In this document: positions 1 to 7,579 of the stretch, piece by piece
Position numbering within the stretch: the first letter of the stretch is position 1
How the letters are laid out: the number at the start of each line of letters is the position of its first letter
Source: CAZIUL01 sp964542475
GTDB taxonomy: Bacteria > Planctomycetota > B15-G4 > CAYZWU01
Assembly: GCA_964542475.1 (NCBI GenBank)
Contig: CAZIUL010000048.1
Span: 1-31,669, forward strand
Reading direction: 5' to 3'
Length of the DNA: 31,669 nt
Notes under the pieces: model-generated
Database searches by the model: none
The model's input: only the letters and a program-made list of their open reading frames with translations
Told to the model about the DNA's origin: nothing
Translations under genes and position numbers: made by a program

Positions 1-30
1 TTGACCCCTGTTCCTTCCGGATGATATAAC
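1..30 (+). promoter_or_regulatory. Candidate sigma-70 promoter of the kinase gene
   Basis: TTGACC at 1-6 and TATAAC at 25-30 are separated by 18 bp, a good housekeeping-type promoter. Transcription would start near 37, giving a very short leader that still holds the GGAGGAGG ribosome site at 40-47 ahead of the ATG at 52. The -35 box sits at the very edge of the window, so upstream context cannot be judged. Confidence 0.45.
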
Positions 31-51
31 ATTCCCCTTGGAGGAGGCAGT

Positions 52-789
52 ATGCAAGGTGACAAGGACAACTCCCGGGAAAAACCGGAAGAGCTCTTTC
101 GCGAGTACCTCTCGCGTTCTGAATCGGGCGAGGAGGTGACTCAGGATGAGTACCTCACCAAATACCCGGAGCTCGAGGCTGACCTGAAAAAGCTTTTCAG
201 TACGCTGAAGGCGGAAAGCACGGAGAAGGTCGACCTCGGAAAGAACCCTATCCCCTCAGGCGGAGCCGGGCCTGCCAAGGAACAAAAAACCCTCGGCGAT
301 TTCAAGATCATCCGCGAGATAGGCTCCGGCGGCATGGCAACGGTTTACGAGGCGCATCAGATCTCGCTGAATCGAAAGGTTGCGTTGAAGGTGCTTCCCT
401 CGCACTTGAGCTTTTCTGACCAGGCGGTTCGGAAGTTCCAGCGGGAGGCTGAGGCAGGGGGTAGGCAAAGCCACTCGGGGATCGTGTCGATCTTGGCAGT
501 GGGCGAGCAGGAGGGCGTGCACTACATCGCGCAGGAGCTGGTTGGAGGCGGCCTCTCCCTCAGCAACAGGCTAAAGGAGCTGCGCGAAAACGGCGACCTT
601 CCCGCTGGCTACTTCCGCGAGGCCGCTGAGCTCACTGTCGAGGTGTCGGATGCGCTCCACCACGCGCACGATTCCGGGGTGATCCACCGCGACATCAAGC
701 CGTCCAACATCCTGATCACCAAGGACGGCCGTCCCAAGGTAAGCGACTTCGGCCTTGCCAAGGTCGAGGACGCGCTCGCGCACCGGTGA
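52..789 (+). CDS. Ser/Thr protein kinase, N-terminal fragment (frameshifted)
   Basis: This is the N-terminal half of a Hanks-type Ser/Thr kinase domain, about 245 residues before an out-of-frame stop. An acidic leader (residues 1-80, with a YLTKYPELE-type segment often seen ahead of planctomycete-like kinases) precedes the glycine-rich loop GSGGMA (91-96), the ATP-binding Lys113 in VALKV, the catalytic loop HRDIKPSN (212-219) and the DFG motif (232-234). The activation segment then runs into nonsense and a TGA at 787-789. The next part of the domain (TGDFAGTPYYMSPEQ) continues in the +2 frame from about 780. A strong GGAGGAGG site 5 nt before the ATG fixes the start. The two pieces together form one gene of about 1,220 codons. 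The break is either a sequencing or assembly error or a recent inactivating mutation. Confidence 0.85.
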   Translation: MQGDKDNSREKPEELFREYLSRSESGEEVTQDEYLTKYPELEADLKKLFSTLKAESTEKVDLGKNPIPSGGAGPAKEQKTLGDFKIIREIGSGGMATVYEAHQISLNRKVALKVLPSHLSFSDQAVRKFQREAEAGGRQSHSGIVSILAVGEQEGVHYIAQELVGGGLSLSNRLKELRENGDLPAGYFREAAELTVEVSDALHHAHDSGVIHRDIKPSNILITKDGRPKVSDFGLAKVEDALAHR

Positions 790-3721
790 TTTCGCAGGAA
801 CCCCGTACTACATGTCACCCGAGCAGGCCATGAGCCGCAGGATCGGCATCGATCACAGGACAGACATCTACTCCCTCGGGGTTACCCTCTACGAGATGCT
901 TACCCTTTCCCTGCCTTTCGAGGGCAAGACCTCGCACGAGGTGCTCAAAAAGATCATCATCAACGAACCCAGGGATCCGCGCAAGATAAACGATCGCGTG
1001 CCGCGCGATCTTTCCGTGATCTGTCTCAAGGCGATGGAGAAGGACCCCGGCCGCAGGTATCAAAAAGTTTCCGAGCTTGGCGAAGATCTCCGCCGCTTCC
1101 TTTCAGGTGATGTGATCCTTGCAAAGCCTGCAGGACCGTGGATCAGGCTGTGGAAGAGGATCAAGCGCAACCCAGCGCTGAGCGCGGCTATAGGCGCGGC
1201 AGCAACGGCTGTTGTTGTGCTGGGCACGTTTCTGGTATTCCTGAGCATCGAGCACACGGCAGAGCTGGCAAAGAAGGTGGACGAGCTCCAGAAGACAACA
1301 GCCGAGCTGGCAAAGCAGAGAAATAGGGCTGTTGATGCCCAGGAGCAAGCGATCGAGCAGCGGGATGAAAAAGAAAAGCTATTGAAACTGACCGAGGGCC
1401 TTCGCCTGGCAGCGGAATCCGCGGCTGCTCTTCCTTCCGATCCGGCCCTTGCGGTTCTCCTGGCCATAGAAGGGCTGAAGCTCAACCCCGGAAAAACACC
1501 GCGCAAGGCACTGCTGGATGCAATGAAGAGCTGCTACCAAATCAGGGTCTTGGGACACGAAGACACGGTCAACTGCGCCTTTTTCAGCCCTGACAACAAG
1601 AAGATCGTCACCGCGTCGGCTGACAACACCGCCAGTATCTGGGATGCTGGAACAGGACAAGAGATCGCCCTGCTCGACAAGCATGAAGGCGATGTTGAAA
1701 AGGCCCTGTTCAACAGGGACGGATCCAGGGTGCTGACGGTTTCAAAGGGAACCGTGCGGATCTGGGACACGGAAACCGGGGGGATGATCTCAGAGATCGA
1801 CTGTCACGGGGGAACCGGTTATTTAGAGACCGTGGACCTGAGCCCTGGCGGGCGGAGGTTCGCAACAACCTCGAAGTACAAAACCGCCAGGATCTGGGAC
1901 ATTATCACAAGGAAACCAATAAAACTTATCGGGCATGAAGCATCAGTCAAAAGCGCACTTTTCAGCCACGATGGAAAGCGCGTGGTAACCGCATCAAGGG
2001 ATGGTACAGCACGAGTATGGGAGGTGGAAACAGGGAAGCAGCTCTTCGTGCTCGAAGGACATGAAGCAGGCGTTCTGAAAGCATGTTTCAGCACGGACGA
2101 CAAGAAAGTGCTCACCGCCTCGGAAGACGGCACCGCACGCATCTGGAATGCTGAAACAGGGAAGGAGATCCCTCCCCTCAAACGGATTATCGACAAACAA
2201 ACCGGAAAAGAGACCCTTGCAGAGTACAGCAAGGAAAGCGTTGAAATACCCTTTATCCGGCACAAAAAACGGATAATTTTCGCGGAGTTCAGCCCTGACA
2301 GTGAAAAGGTGGTCACAGCTTCTGAAGACAACACCACAAGGATCTGGGATGCTGTTTCCAGGAAGGAGATCGCGCCGCTCAAGATCGGAAGGCCCATGGA
2401 TTCTGATTCCGATCCTTATATTTTTGAGGAACAAAAAATTCTGCTTGGAAAAGATCCCCATGAGATACCCGGATTTCACAAGCTGTTTCCAAGGATCTGG
2501 GATCTTTCTGCCGGCGAAAAAGTTGTGGGAATCAAGGAGTACAGGACCACATTCAACTCCGTGTGCTTCAGCCCTGATGGAACGAGAATAATCACAGCAG
2601 ACGCAGACAACACAGCCCGCATCTGGGATGCTGAAACCGGTGAGGAGATCCTGACGCTGAAAGGTCACGGCGAAAAAGTATCGAATAAAGATATGCCCTT
2701 TCAGGACGACCGGGACGGAGTTATATCGGCGGACTTCAGCCCTGACGGCCTTTTCGTTGCAACCGCATCAAAAGACGGCACCGCGCGGATATGGCACGCT
2801 TTGCCTGGAAAAAAATTGGAAGGTGATCAAGGCAGTCACGATGAACTCGTCATGCTCAGGGGGTTTGAGGCTGCTGTCTATTCAGGCTCCCGCTCCGATA
2901 TAGATAAAAAGGTCCTGGTGGCAAAAGCCGATGGAACAGCCGCTACAGGGAAAGCCGATCTTCTTTCCCTGGCAACCCGGCACAAACCGCGCGATCTCAC
3001 TTTGCCGGATAAGAAAAGGTACGACATCTGGACTGCAACAGAGCTGGAAACGATTGCTCTTGTTGACCGTCTTTTCGATGAACTTTTACTGTCCAAAGAA
3101 GTCATCTCACACCTGGAGCAAGATAATACTCTAAGTGAACATGCAAGGAAAACCGCCCTTTTTCTAGCCCGAAGCAGAAGCAACGATCAGTACAGTCTCG
3201 AAAAAGCATGCCGGGAAACGGTTCTCCTTGCGGGTGCGGAAAAAGAAGCTTACGGATTGGCTTTACGCCGGGCTGAAGCTGCATTCCGCCACCGGTTGGA
3301 TAAAGTCAACTACTCCTACAATTATCCGCATCGTAATATCGACTTTAGAAAAACACTGGGTATGGCACAGTACCGCACCTGTATGTACGAGGAAGCGCTT
3401 GCCAGCCTGCTTCCAGAGAAGGAGCAGGCAAAAACCAGGGACAAGCCGCTGATCGAACCCCCGAAAAAAATCAAGGACGCTTTTGACGCGCTTTTCAGTT
3501 CCCCCAAATCCACGCCAAAAGAGGACAAGCCCATGCTGCCTGATGCAATCGCGTTCATTGCCATGGCACAGTTCAAGCTCGGCCACTCGGAAGAGGCAAA
3601 AACTTTCCTGGGACAGCTTGCGGAGCTGATGACAGATGAAAAGCATGTAAAAAACCGGGACTACCAGGCCCTGCTGAACGAGGCGCGAAACCTGATTTCT
3701 TCTTCCGGTACGGACCAATGA
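755..3721 (+). CDS. Ser/Thr protein kinase, C-terminal part with membrane helix and WD40 repeats
   Basis: This is the continuation of the kinase at 52-789 in another frame. It can be opened at a TTG at 755, but meaningful sequence starts near 780 with the activation-loop end GTPYYMSPEQA, followed by the C-lobe (DIYSLGVTLYEML). One hydrophobic helix (about 1170-1250) implies a membrane-anchored receptor kinase. A short coiled coil (about 1260-1400) follows. Then come WD40 repeats over about 1540-2820, with nine RIWD-type strand signatures. The seventh (PRIWDLSAG, near 2490) keeps only its last strands. The last 300 residues are helical and TPR-like, with no catalytic motif I recognise. By family, the WD40 part should be a propeller that binds ligand or partner proteins and the kinase should signal in the cytoplasm. 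The gene ends 12 nt from a convergent neighbour, with no visible terminator between. Confidence 0.88.
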   Translation: MPRSRTRSRTGDFAGTPYYMSPEQAMSRRIGIDHRTDIYSLGVTLYEMLTLSLPFEGKTSHEVLKKIIINEPRDPRKINDRVPRDLSVICLKAMEKDPGRRYQKVSELGEDLRRFLSGDVILAKPAGPWIRLWKRIKRNPALSAAIGAAATAVVVLGTFLVFLSIEHTAELAKKVDELQKTTAELAKQRNRAVDAQEQAIEQRDEKEKLLKLTEGLRLAAESAAALPSDPALAVLLAIEGLKLNPGKTPRKALLDAMKSCYQIRVLGHEDTVNCAFFSPDNKKIVTASADNTASIWDAGTGQEIALLDKHEGDVEKALFNRDGSRVLTVSKGTVRIWDTETGGMISEIDCHGGTGYLETVDLSPGGRRFATTSKYKTARIWDIITRKPIKLIGHEASVKSALFSHDGKRVVTASRDGTARVWEVETGKQLFVLEGHEAGVLKACFSTDDKKVLTASEDGTARIWNAETGKEIPPLKRIIDKQTGKETLAEYSKESVEIPFIRHKKRIIFAEFSPDSEKVVTASEDNTTRIWDAVSRKEIAPLKIGRPMDSDSDPYIFEEQKILLGKDPHEIPGFHKLFPRIWDLSAGEKVVGIKEYRTTFNSVCFSPDGTRIITADADNTARIWDAETGEEILTLKGHGEKVSNKDMPFQDDRDGVISADFSPDGLFVATASKDGTARIWHALPGKKLEGDQGSHDELVMLRGFEAAVYSGSRSDIDKKVLVAKADGTAATGKADLLSLATRHKPRDLTLPDKKRYDIWTATELETIALVDRLFDELLLSKEVISHLEQDNTLSEHARKTALFLARSRSNDQYSLEKACRETVLLAGAEKEAYGLALRRAEAAFRHRLDKVNYSYNYPHRNIDFRKTLGMAQYRTCMYEEALASLLPEKEQAKTRDKPLIEPPKKIKDAFDALFSSPKSTPKEDKPMLPDAIAFIAMAQFKLGHSEEAKTFLGQLAELMTDEKHVKNRDYQALLNEARNLISSSGTDQ

Positions 3722-3733
3722 CAAAGATAAGGT

Positions 3734-5548
3734 TCAATTTCGGGCAGCGATCCTTGCTCTAACGCTGAGCTCGTCCACCTCAACGAAGAGGCCGAGTGTG
3801 CCTTTGAAATAACCGGAAATGGTAACAGGAGAAGGGAACTTCATTGCCTCGGCTGTCGAGCCGTCATTTGCATCGGTTTTTCCCGGAGCCGGCGTTTGCG
3901 GCGATTCAAGGGCCAGTGCTTCCTGGATGAAATGAAAGAGCCTCGTCAGCAAAATCCGTGTGTCAAAAACCGAAACAAAAGTGCATGCCTTGTGTTCGTC
4001 AAGGATTTTTCCGAACCGGTGCTTTCCTTTTTCAAAAGAGCGGCCTTTCTGTGTCCCAAGGTTCAAAAAAGATCTTAGCGCGGTTGGAAAGGGTGATATT
4101 GCGATCTGTCCTTCCGAATATGCCCAGTAGAGCCTCGGTCCAAGCAACGGAAGCATCACAGAAAAGATCTCCTGTCCCTGAAACTCTTCCTTTTTCAATG
4201 AAACGTGAAGAGCGCGGGCGCGCAGCAGTTTCTCGAACCCGGCCTGGAACTGCTCCGGTTCATCGAGCCCTGCCAGAAAAACCGATCCATAGTTCATGAT
4301 GGGATCATCAAAAGCGGGAAAAAGCGCCTTGATGAACGCGACCTCCTCTTCGGGAACAGCGATGGAGTATGAAGAGAAAGAACCATCGAGAGGCTCCAAA
4401 AGGTCCCTTTGAAGATCGACTCCCAATACTTTTTTGATCACATCGTTTATCTCTTCGCCAGGGATGTTCTCTGTGTCGCTCTCGGCCTGGTATGTTGCCA
4501 TGATCCGCGTGTAGATTCCGCTCAAATCCGCATTCAGCGCCGCGGCCGAGACAGCCTCTGCAGGCGCGTTCTCCGTAATGAGTTTAGGCGCATCTCCTAC
4601 GAACTCATCCAGGATACCCCGGATCAATCCTTGGCCTTCGATTTCAATGTAAGCTGTCAGATCGAGTTTTTCCCTGTCCCTGCCTTCGATTTTCAGGTAC
4701 CCCGCTGATACATCGTTAAGGCCAAACGCAGCCATGGCATCATCAAGGGGCATGGTCAATTCTGAATTTTCTCTCTCTCCCTTGATCCAGAATGGGATCA
4801 TGAAATCCAGATTGATGTAGAACTCCAGACCTCCCGCACCGCCCGTTCCTGCGCGCGCCTTCAGGAAGCGGGGGGAATCGATAATGCTTTCCCTTTTTCC
4901 CTTTCCCTGAAGCGAGTCGATTATGCCTCTTGCCAATTCAATGGCGCTCTTGCGGCCTGATTCGTGCTGAACAAAAAAAACGACCTCTCCCGTGTCAACC
5001 AGAACATGTGTAAGAGTATCTTCTGTAGGCGCAGAGCTGTTGATGCAGACCATGAGTTCCGTGCCGTTGTATTCCTCCCTGGACACAGTAAAAATCTCGG
5101 CATCATGGTAAAATTCCGTGAGATTGGCGATAAGTTCGTCAAACGCTTCTTTTTTCTCCCCGGGCACTACCAAGATCCCTGATTTTTGTGGACCGCGTTG
5201 ATGCTCGCTGTCAAAGGAATTAAAACTCGCGACAGGTCCGGATACTGACGCGAAAAACTTCCTGTAATAAACCATGAACTTTTCTACTGTTTCAAAATAT
5301 TCCTCTTTGCTTTCCGGGCTGAAAGACGATCCCGACCTTATATTCAGTCGAGCTTGATACTCCAGCAAAAACGGCCACACTTCGAACAAAAAAAATCGCC
5401 CCCAGGCGTTGCTTTTGAACGAATCGGTGAACTCCCCTATGTTTTCTGTATAAAGCACGAAATGCGAATCCCGGGGGACCGCCCTGAGGAGATAATCCTC
5501 TTCAATGGGAGAGCAGAACAGCAGGCTGACCATCAGCAGGTTTAACAT
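3734..5548 (-). CDS. Exported protein of unknown function (DUF3352-like)
   Basis: This is a 604-residue protein starting with a short hydrophobic signal peptide (residues 1-13) and then a segment of the type 'AVPRDSHFVLYTENIGEFTDSFKSNAWG'. That opening resembles exported planctomycete-like proteins that start with a 'VP.D....' strand and a helix ending in 'W', including DUF3352. I see no catalytic motif. The body alternates beta-strands and amphipathic helices, with repeated 'F..G.....I.A.F.....' stretches, which suggests a duplicated fold. It probably acts outside the cytoplasm. The ATG at 5548 has AAGGGAA upstream as a weak ribosome site. It lies 192 nt downstream of the HNH gene on the same strand and converges on the kinase gene. 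The family assignment is tentative; the coding call is firm. Confidence 0.8.
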   Translation of the reverse strand: MLNLLMVSLLFCSPIEEDYLLRAVPRDSHFVLYTENIGEFTDSFKSNAWGRFFLFEVWPFLLEYQARLNIRSGSSFSPESKEEYFETVEKFMVYYRKFFASVSGPVASFNSFDSEHQRGPQKSGILVVPGEKKEAFDELIANLTEFYHDAEIFTVSREEYNGTELMVCINSSAPTEDTLTHVLVDTGEVVFFVQHESGRKSAIELARGIIDSLQGKGKRESIIDSPRFLKARAGTGGAGGLEFYINLDFMIPFWIKGERENSELTMPLDDAMAAFGLNDVSAGYLKIEGRDREKLDLTAYIEIEGQGLIRGILDEFVGDAPKLITENAPAEAVSAAALNADLSGIYTRIMATYQAESDTENIPGEEINDVIKKVLGVDLQRDLLEPLDGSFSSYSIAVPEEEVAFIKALFPAFDDPIMNYGSVFLAGLDEPEQFQAGFEKLLRARALHVSLKKEEFQGQEIFSVMLPLLGPRLYWAYSEGQIAISPFPTALRSFLNLGTQKGRSFEKGKHRFGKILDEHKACTFVSVFDTRILLTRLFHFIQEALALESPQTPAPGKTDANDGSTAEAMKFPSPVTISGYFKGTLGLFVEVDELSVRARIAARN

Positions 5549-5740
5549 GATTCTTGTTCCCTTTTGCGTGTTTAAAAAGCAACGCTGTTATCGATACAGT
5601 ACCCAGCCCCTGGTTTTATGCAACTTCGAAAACAGCTCTTTGCCTGGGGCTTGATTACATTGCCCTGACCAAAGTTCTCCCAGCCGATAAAAAAAACCGC
5701 ATCACTCATTCGTTTGTGATACCGAGCCCGGCATGTTCCG

Positions 5741-6799
5741 TTAAGCCCCCAGCAATTCGCGCCAGACATTTCCAAGCGCAACCACCTCTTTTTTTCGTAG
5801 CCAAACGTCAGACCCCGCTAAAGCGGCCTGGCTATAGGCCCAATGCGCAATGAGCCTGGAACTCTCCATGTTGTGCAGCAGGTTTTTTTCAACAAAATAT
5901 TTGGAAAGCACTTGCCCATGCTCATGGTTCCGGCTGAGCCAGTTATCAAGATGTAGGGGAGCTGCCAGGAAATCTCTCTTGGCATTGTTGCACTGCCCGC
6001 AGGCGAGGACGAAGTTGTGTCCAAGGTCAAGTGGATAACGCGACCAGGGCACAAAATGATCCACCTCGGATTTACTGCTGAGCTTCCCTGCGCAGTAGAA
6101 GCAGGCGCCTGCCTGGACATCCTTCAGGATCGGCCTGTACACATCCAGGGGAACCCTCTGGCTTCCAAAGAGGAACTCGGCTAGGTCCTGCCCCTCGCCC
6201 AGGATTCTCTTGTTGCCGCGCAGGTCGCGAACAAACCGGATCCAGGCTCCCTGGACGATATTCCGCACAAGGCCGTAAAACCGACGGAAGCAGAAAGCAA
6301 CGCCCTCTTTGAGAGCGATCTCTTGTCCCTTGCCCGTGTTCTCATACAAGAAAGGAACCTCGCCACGGCTCATGACCTGGAGCTTCCAGAGCGGCATGAT
6401 TTCCACGGTCTTTTTTACTTTTCGGATGAGGTCCTCCCTTTCCCGCGGTTTGGATCCGGCCGTAGAAAGCGTTCCGTAGCCACGGTCATTCGCTTCACAG
6501 ATCAGGGAGATGACCTTTGCCGGCCTGCCCGTGTTTTGCCCAAGGATCGACGTGTCCTGCCCGGGAATGATCGGGGCATAGGGTCGTGCCTGCCGCCAGT
6601 AGTAAAGCACGAACTTTTCCGCGATATCGTGTGTTGTGAGTGTGAGAGGATATCCGGAGTCATCTCCCTGCTCGACCGACAGATCTGCGAGAGCCAGCAG
6701 CAGAGCGTATTTGTATGTCGCTGTGAATACACCTTCGTCGAGCAGCCGCTGGATGTTGGACAGAAATTTTATCTGCTCATCGGGTGACGGCCTGCTCAT
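5741..6799 (-). CDS. HNH endonuclease
   Basis: This 352-residue protein has an unassigned helical N-terminal region (1-225) and a C-terminal zinc-type HNH nuclease domain. The zinc ligands are Cys233/Cys236 (CFYC) and Cys267/Cys270 (CGQC). The catalytic beta-beta-alpha core has D247-H248 (EVDHFVPW), H261-N262 and N271/N272-K274. All positions expected for an active nuclease are present. No signal peptide is seen, so it acts in the cytoplasm. It is translationally coupled to the upstream HIT gene: the HIT stop and this start share one base (TAATG). I recall proteins with this N-terminus being found next to HIT proteins and sometimes helicases, but cannot verify that here, and no helicase is present in the window. 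A defence or DNA-processing role is inference. Confidence 0.9.
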   Translation of the reverse strand: MSRPSPDEQIKFLSNIQRLLDEGVFTATYKYALLLALADLSVEQGDDSGYPLTLTTHDIAEKFVLYYWRQARPYAPIIPGQDTSILGQNTGRPAKVISLICEANDRGYGTLSTAGSKPREREDLIRKVKKTVEIMPLWKLQVMSRGEVPFLYENTGKGQEIALKEGVAFCFRRFYGLVRNIVQGAWIRFVRDLRGNKRILGEGQDLAEFLFGSQRVPLDVYRPILKDVQAGACFYCAGKLSSKSEVDHFVPWSRYPLDLGHNFVLACGQCNNAKRDFLAAPLHLDNWLSRNHEHGQVLSKYFVEKNLLHNMESSRLIAHWAYSQAALAGSDVWLRKKEVVALGNVWRELLGA

Positions 6800-7191
6800 T
6801 ATTTCGGTTCCCTGTCCCAGTAAACCGCCTTGTCAGGAAAAATCCAGCGTACTCCGCCGCGTGGGTCCTCGGTGTCTCCATCGTAGCGGGGGATGACATG
6901 TATGTGCAGGTGAAGAATCGTCTGCCCGGCTGCTTCTCCATCATTGATCCCTATGTTGAAGCCTGAAGGATTAAAAATACTGGTAAGACTTTCGCGAACC
7001 GAGCGGACGAGGGAAAAAAGAGCGGACTGCTCCTCTTCGGTTGTTCCGAAAAATGACACGATGTGGCGTTTGGGGAGAATAAGGGTGTGGCCGGGGGATA
7101 TTGGGTATGCGTCGCGGATTGCCACGGCGTGGCTGTTCCGTGTTATGATCCGTTCTTTGGGAAGGTGGCAGAACCGGCAATGCATTGGCAC
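6799..7191 (-). CDS. HIT-family (histidine triad) nucleotide-binding protein
   Basis: This is a compact 130-residue HIT protein. The histidine triad is H94-L-H96-I-H98 (QTILHLHIHVIPRY). The upstream GFNIGINDGEAAGQ segment is the usual nucleotide-binding strand and loop, and Cys5/Cys8 form a probable zinc-binding pair. Family members hydrolyse or transfer nucleoside monophosphates on P-N or P-O-P bonds (Hint, Ap4A hydrolase, GalT-like, aprataxin-like). The substrate here is unknown. The start is the GTG at 7191: an AAAGGA site lies 7 nt before it, whereas the alternative ATG at 7185 would be 13 nt away. The last base of its stop is the first base of the HNH start, so the two proteins are likely made in a fixed ratio and may work together. 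Confidence 0.92.
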   Translation of the reverse strand: MPMHCRFCHLPKERIITRNSHAVAIRDAYPISPGHTLILPKRHIVSFFGTTEEEQSALFSLVRSVRESLTSIFNPSGFNIGINDGEAAGQTILHLHIHVIPRYDGDTEDPRGGVRWIFPDKAVYWDREPK

Positions 7192-7221
7192 TCGTTGTTC
7201 CTTTCAAGGCGACCGTGTCCT

Positions 7222-7251
7222 ATTTTAATGCCTATCCCTTCCACTAATCAA
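7222..7251 (-). promoter_or_regulatory. Candidate promoter of the HIT-HNH operon
   Basis: On the minus strand, TTGATT (7251-7246) and TAAAAT (7227-7222) are separated by 18 bp. Transcription would start near 7215, about 24 nt before the GTG start codon and just upstream of the AAAGGA ribosome site. The match is 4/6 and 5/6 to the sigma-70 consensus. Confidence 0.45.
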
Positions 7252-7391
7252 GTACTCGATTCTCTACCCTTCTTGTGCAAGTCGAGAAAGGTAGTAACAT
7301 CATTTATACCTAGGTTCCGGGTTCGGTATGTCTGGTTGATACGGTTTTAAGCAGACCGATCGTACGGCAAAACGGTTCACATCTGTCATTC

Positions 7392-7425
7392 GTCGACAAG
7401 GACGGTTCGCGAACCACCCCTACGG
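7392..7425. repeat. Decayed copy of the palindromic repeat
   Basis: The inner 13 bases CGGTTCGCGAACC (7403-7415), followed by a CCCCTAC flank, match the centre and right flank of the perfect palindrome at 19976-20005. The left arm has diverged. This is a dispersed intergenic palindrome rather than part of a gene. Confidence 0.6.
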
Positions 7426-7579
7426 GATTCTTCCAATCCGATTCCAATCCCCATCCAGATCCCTAACCCCTCCGCTCCGTTTTCCGAAACCAATGACTCA
7501 CCAGGCTCGATGTTTTTGTATGGAATAACCTTGATAACAACAAAATTTCACCCGAAGAAAATTTTCACCGGATTCGGTA

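Larger units (their letters stand above)
7192..7579. other. 388-nt intergenic region upstream of HIT gene
   Basis: The region holds the HIT promoter at its left end and a decayed copy of the palindromic repeat near 7392-7425. It also has a short near-direct repeat next to the stop of the neighbouring gene: AAAATTTCACC at 7542-7552 and AAAATTTTCACC at 7558-7569. No convincing ORF or RNA gene is seen in the remainder. It lies between two minus-strand genes, so it also contains the 3' end of the protease-like gene's transcript, but no clear terminator is visible. Confidence 0.6.

Noticed and set aside
765..790. Programmed ribosomal frameshift in the kinase
   Set aside because: No slippery heptamer or downstream pseudoknot is evident, and the stop lies within the conserved domain, so error or mutation is simpler.
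5596..5623. Promoter for the exported protein gene (TTGCAT-N16-TACTGT, minus strand)
   Set aside because: Only 3/6 matches in each box, no better than chance in a 190-nt gap; the gene may be read from the HIT promoter.
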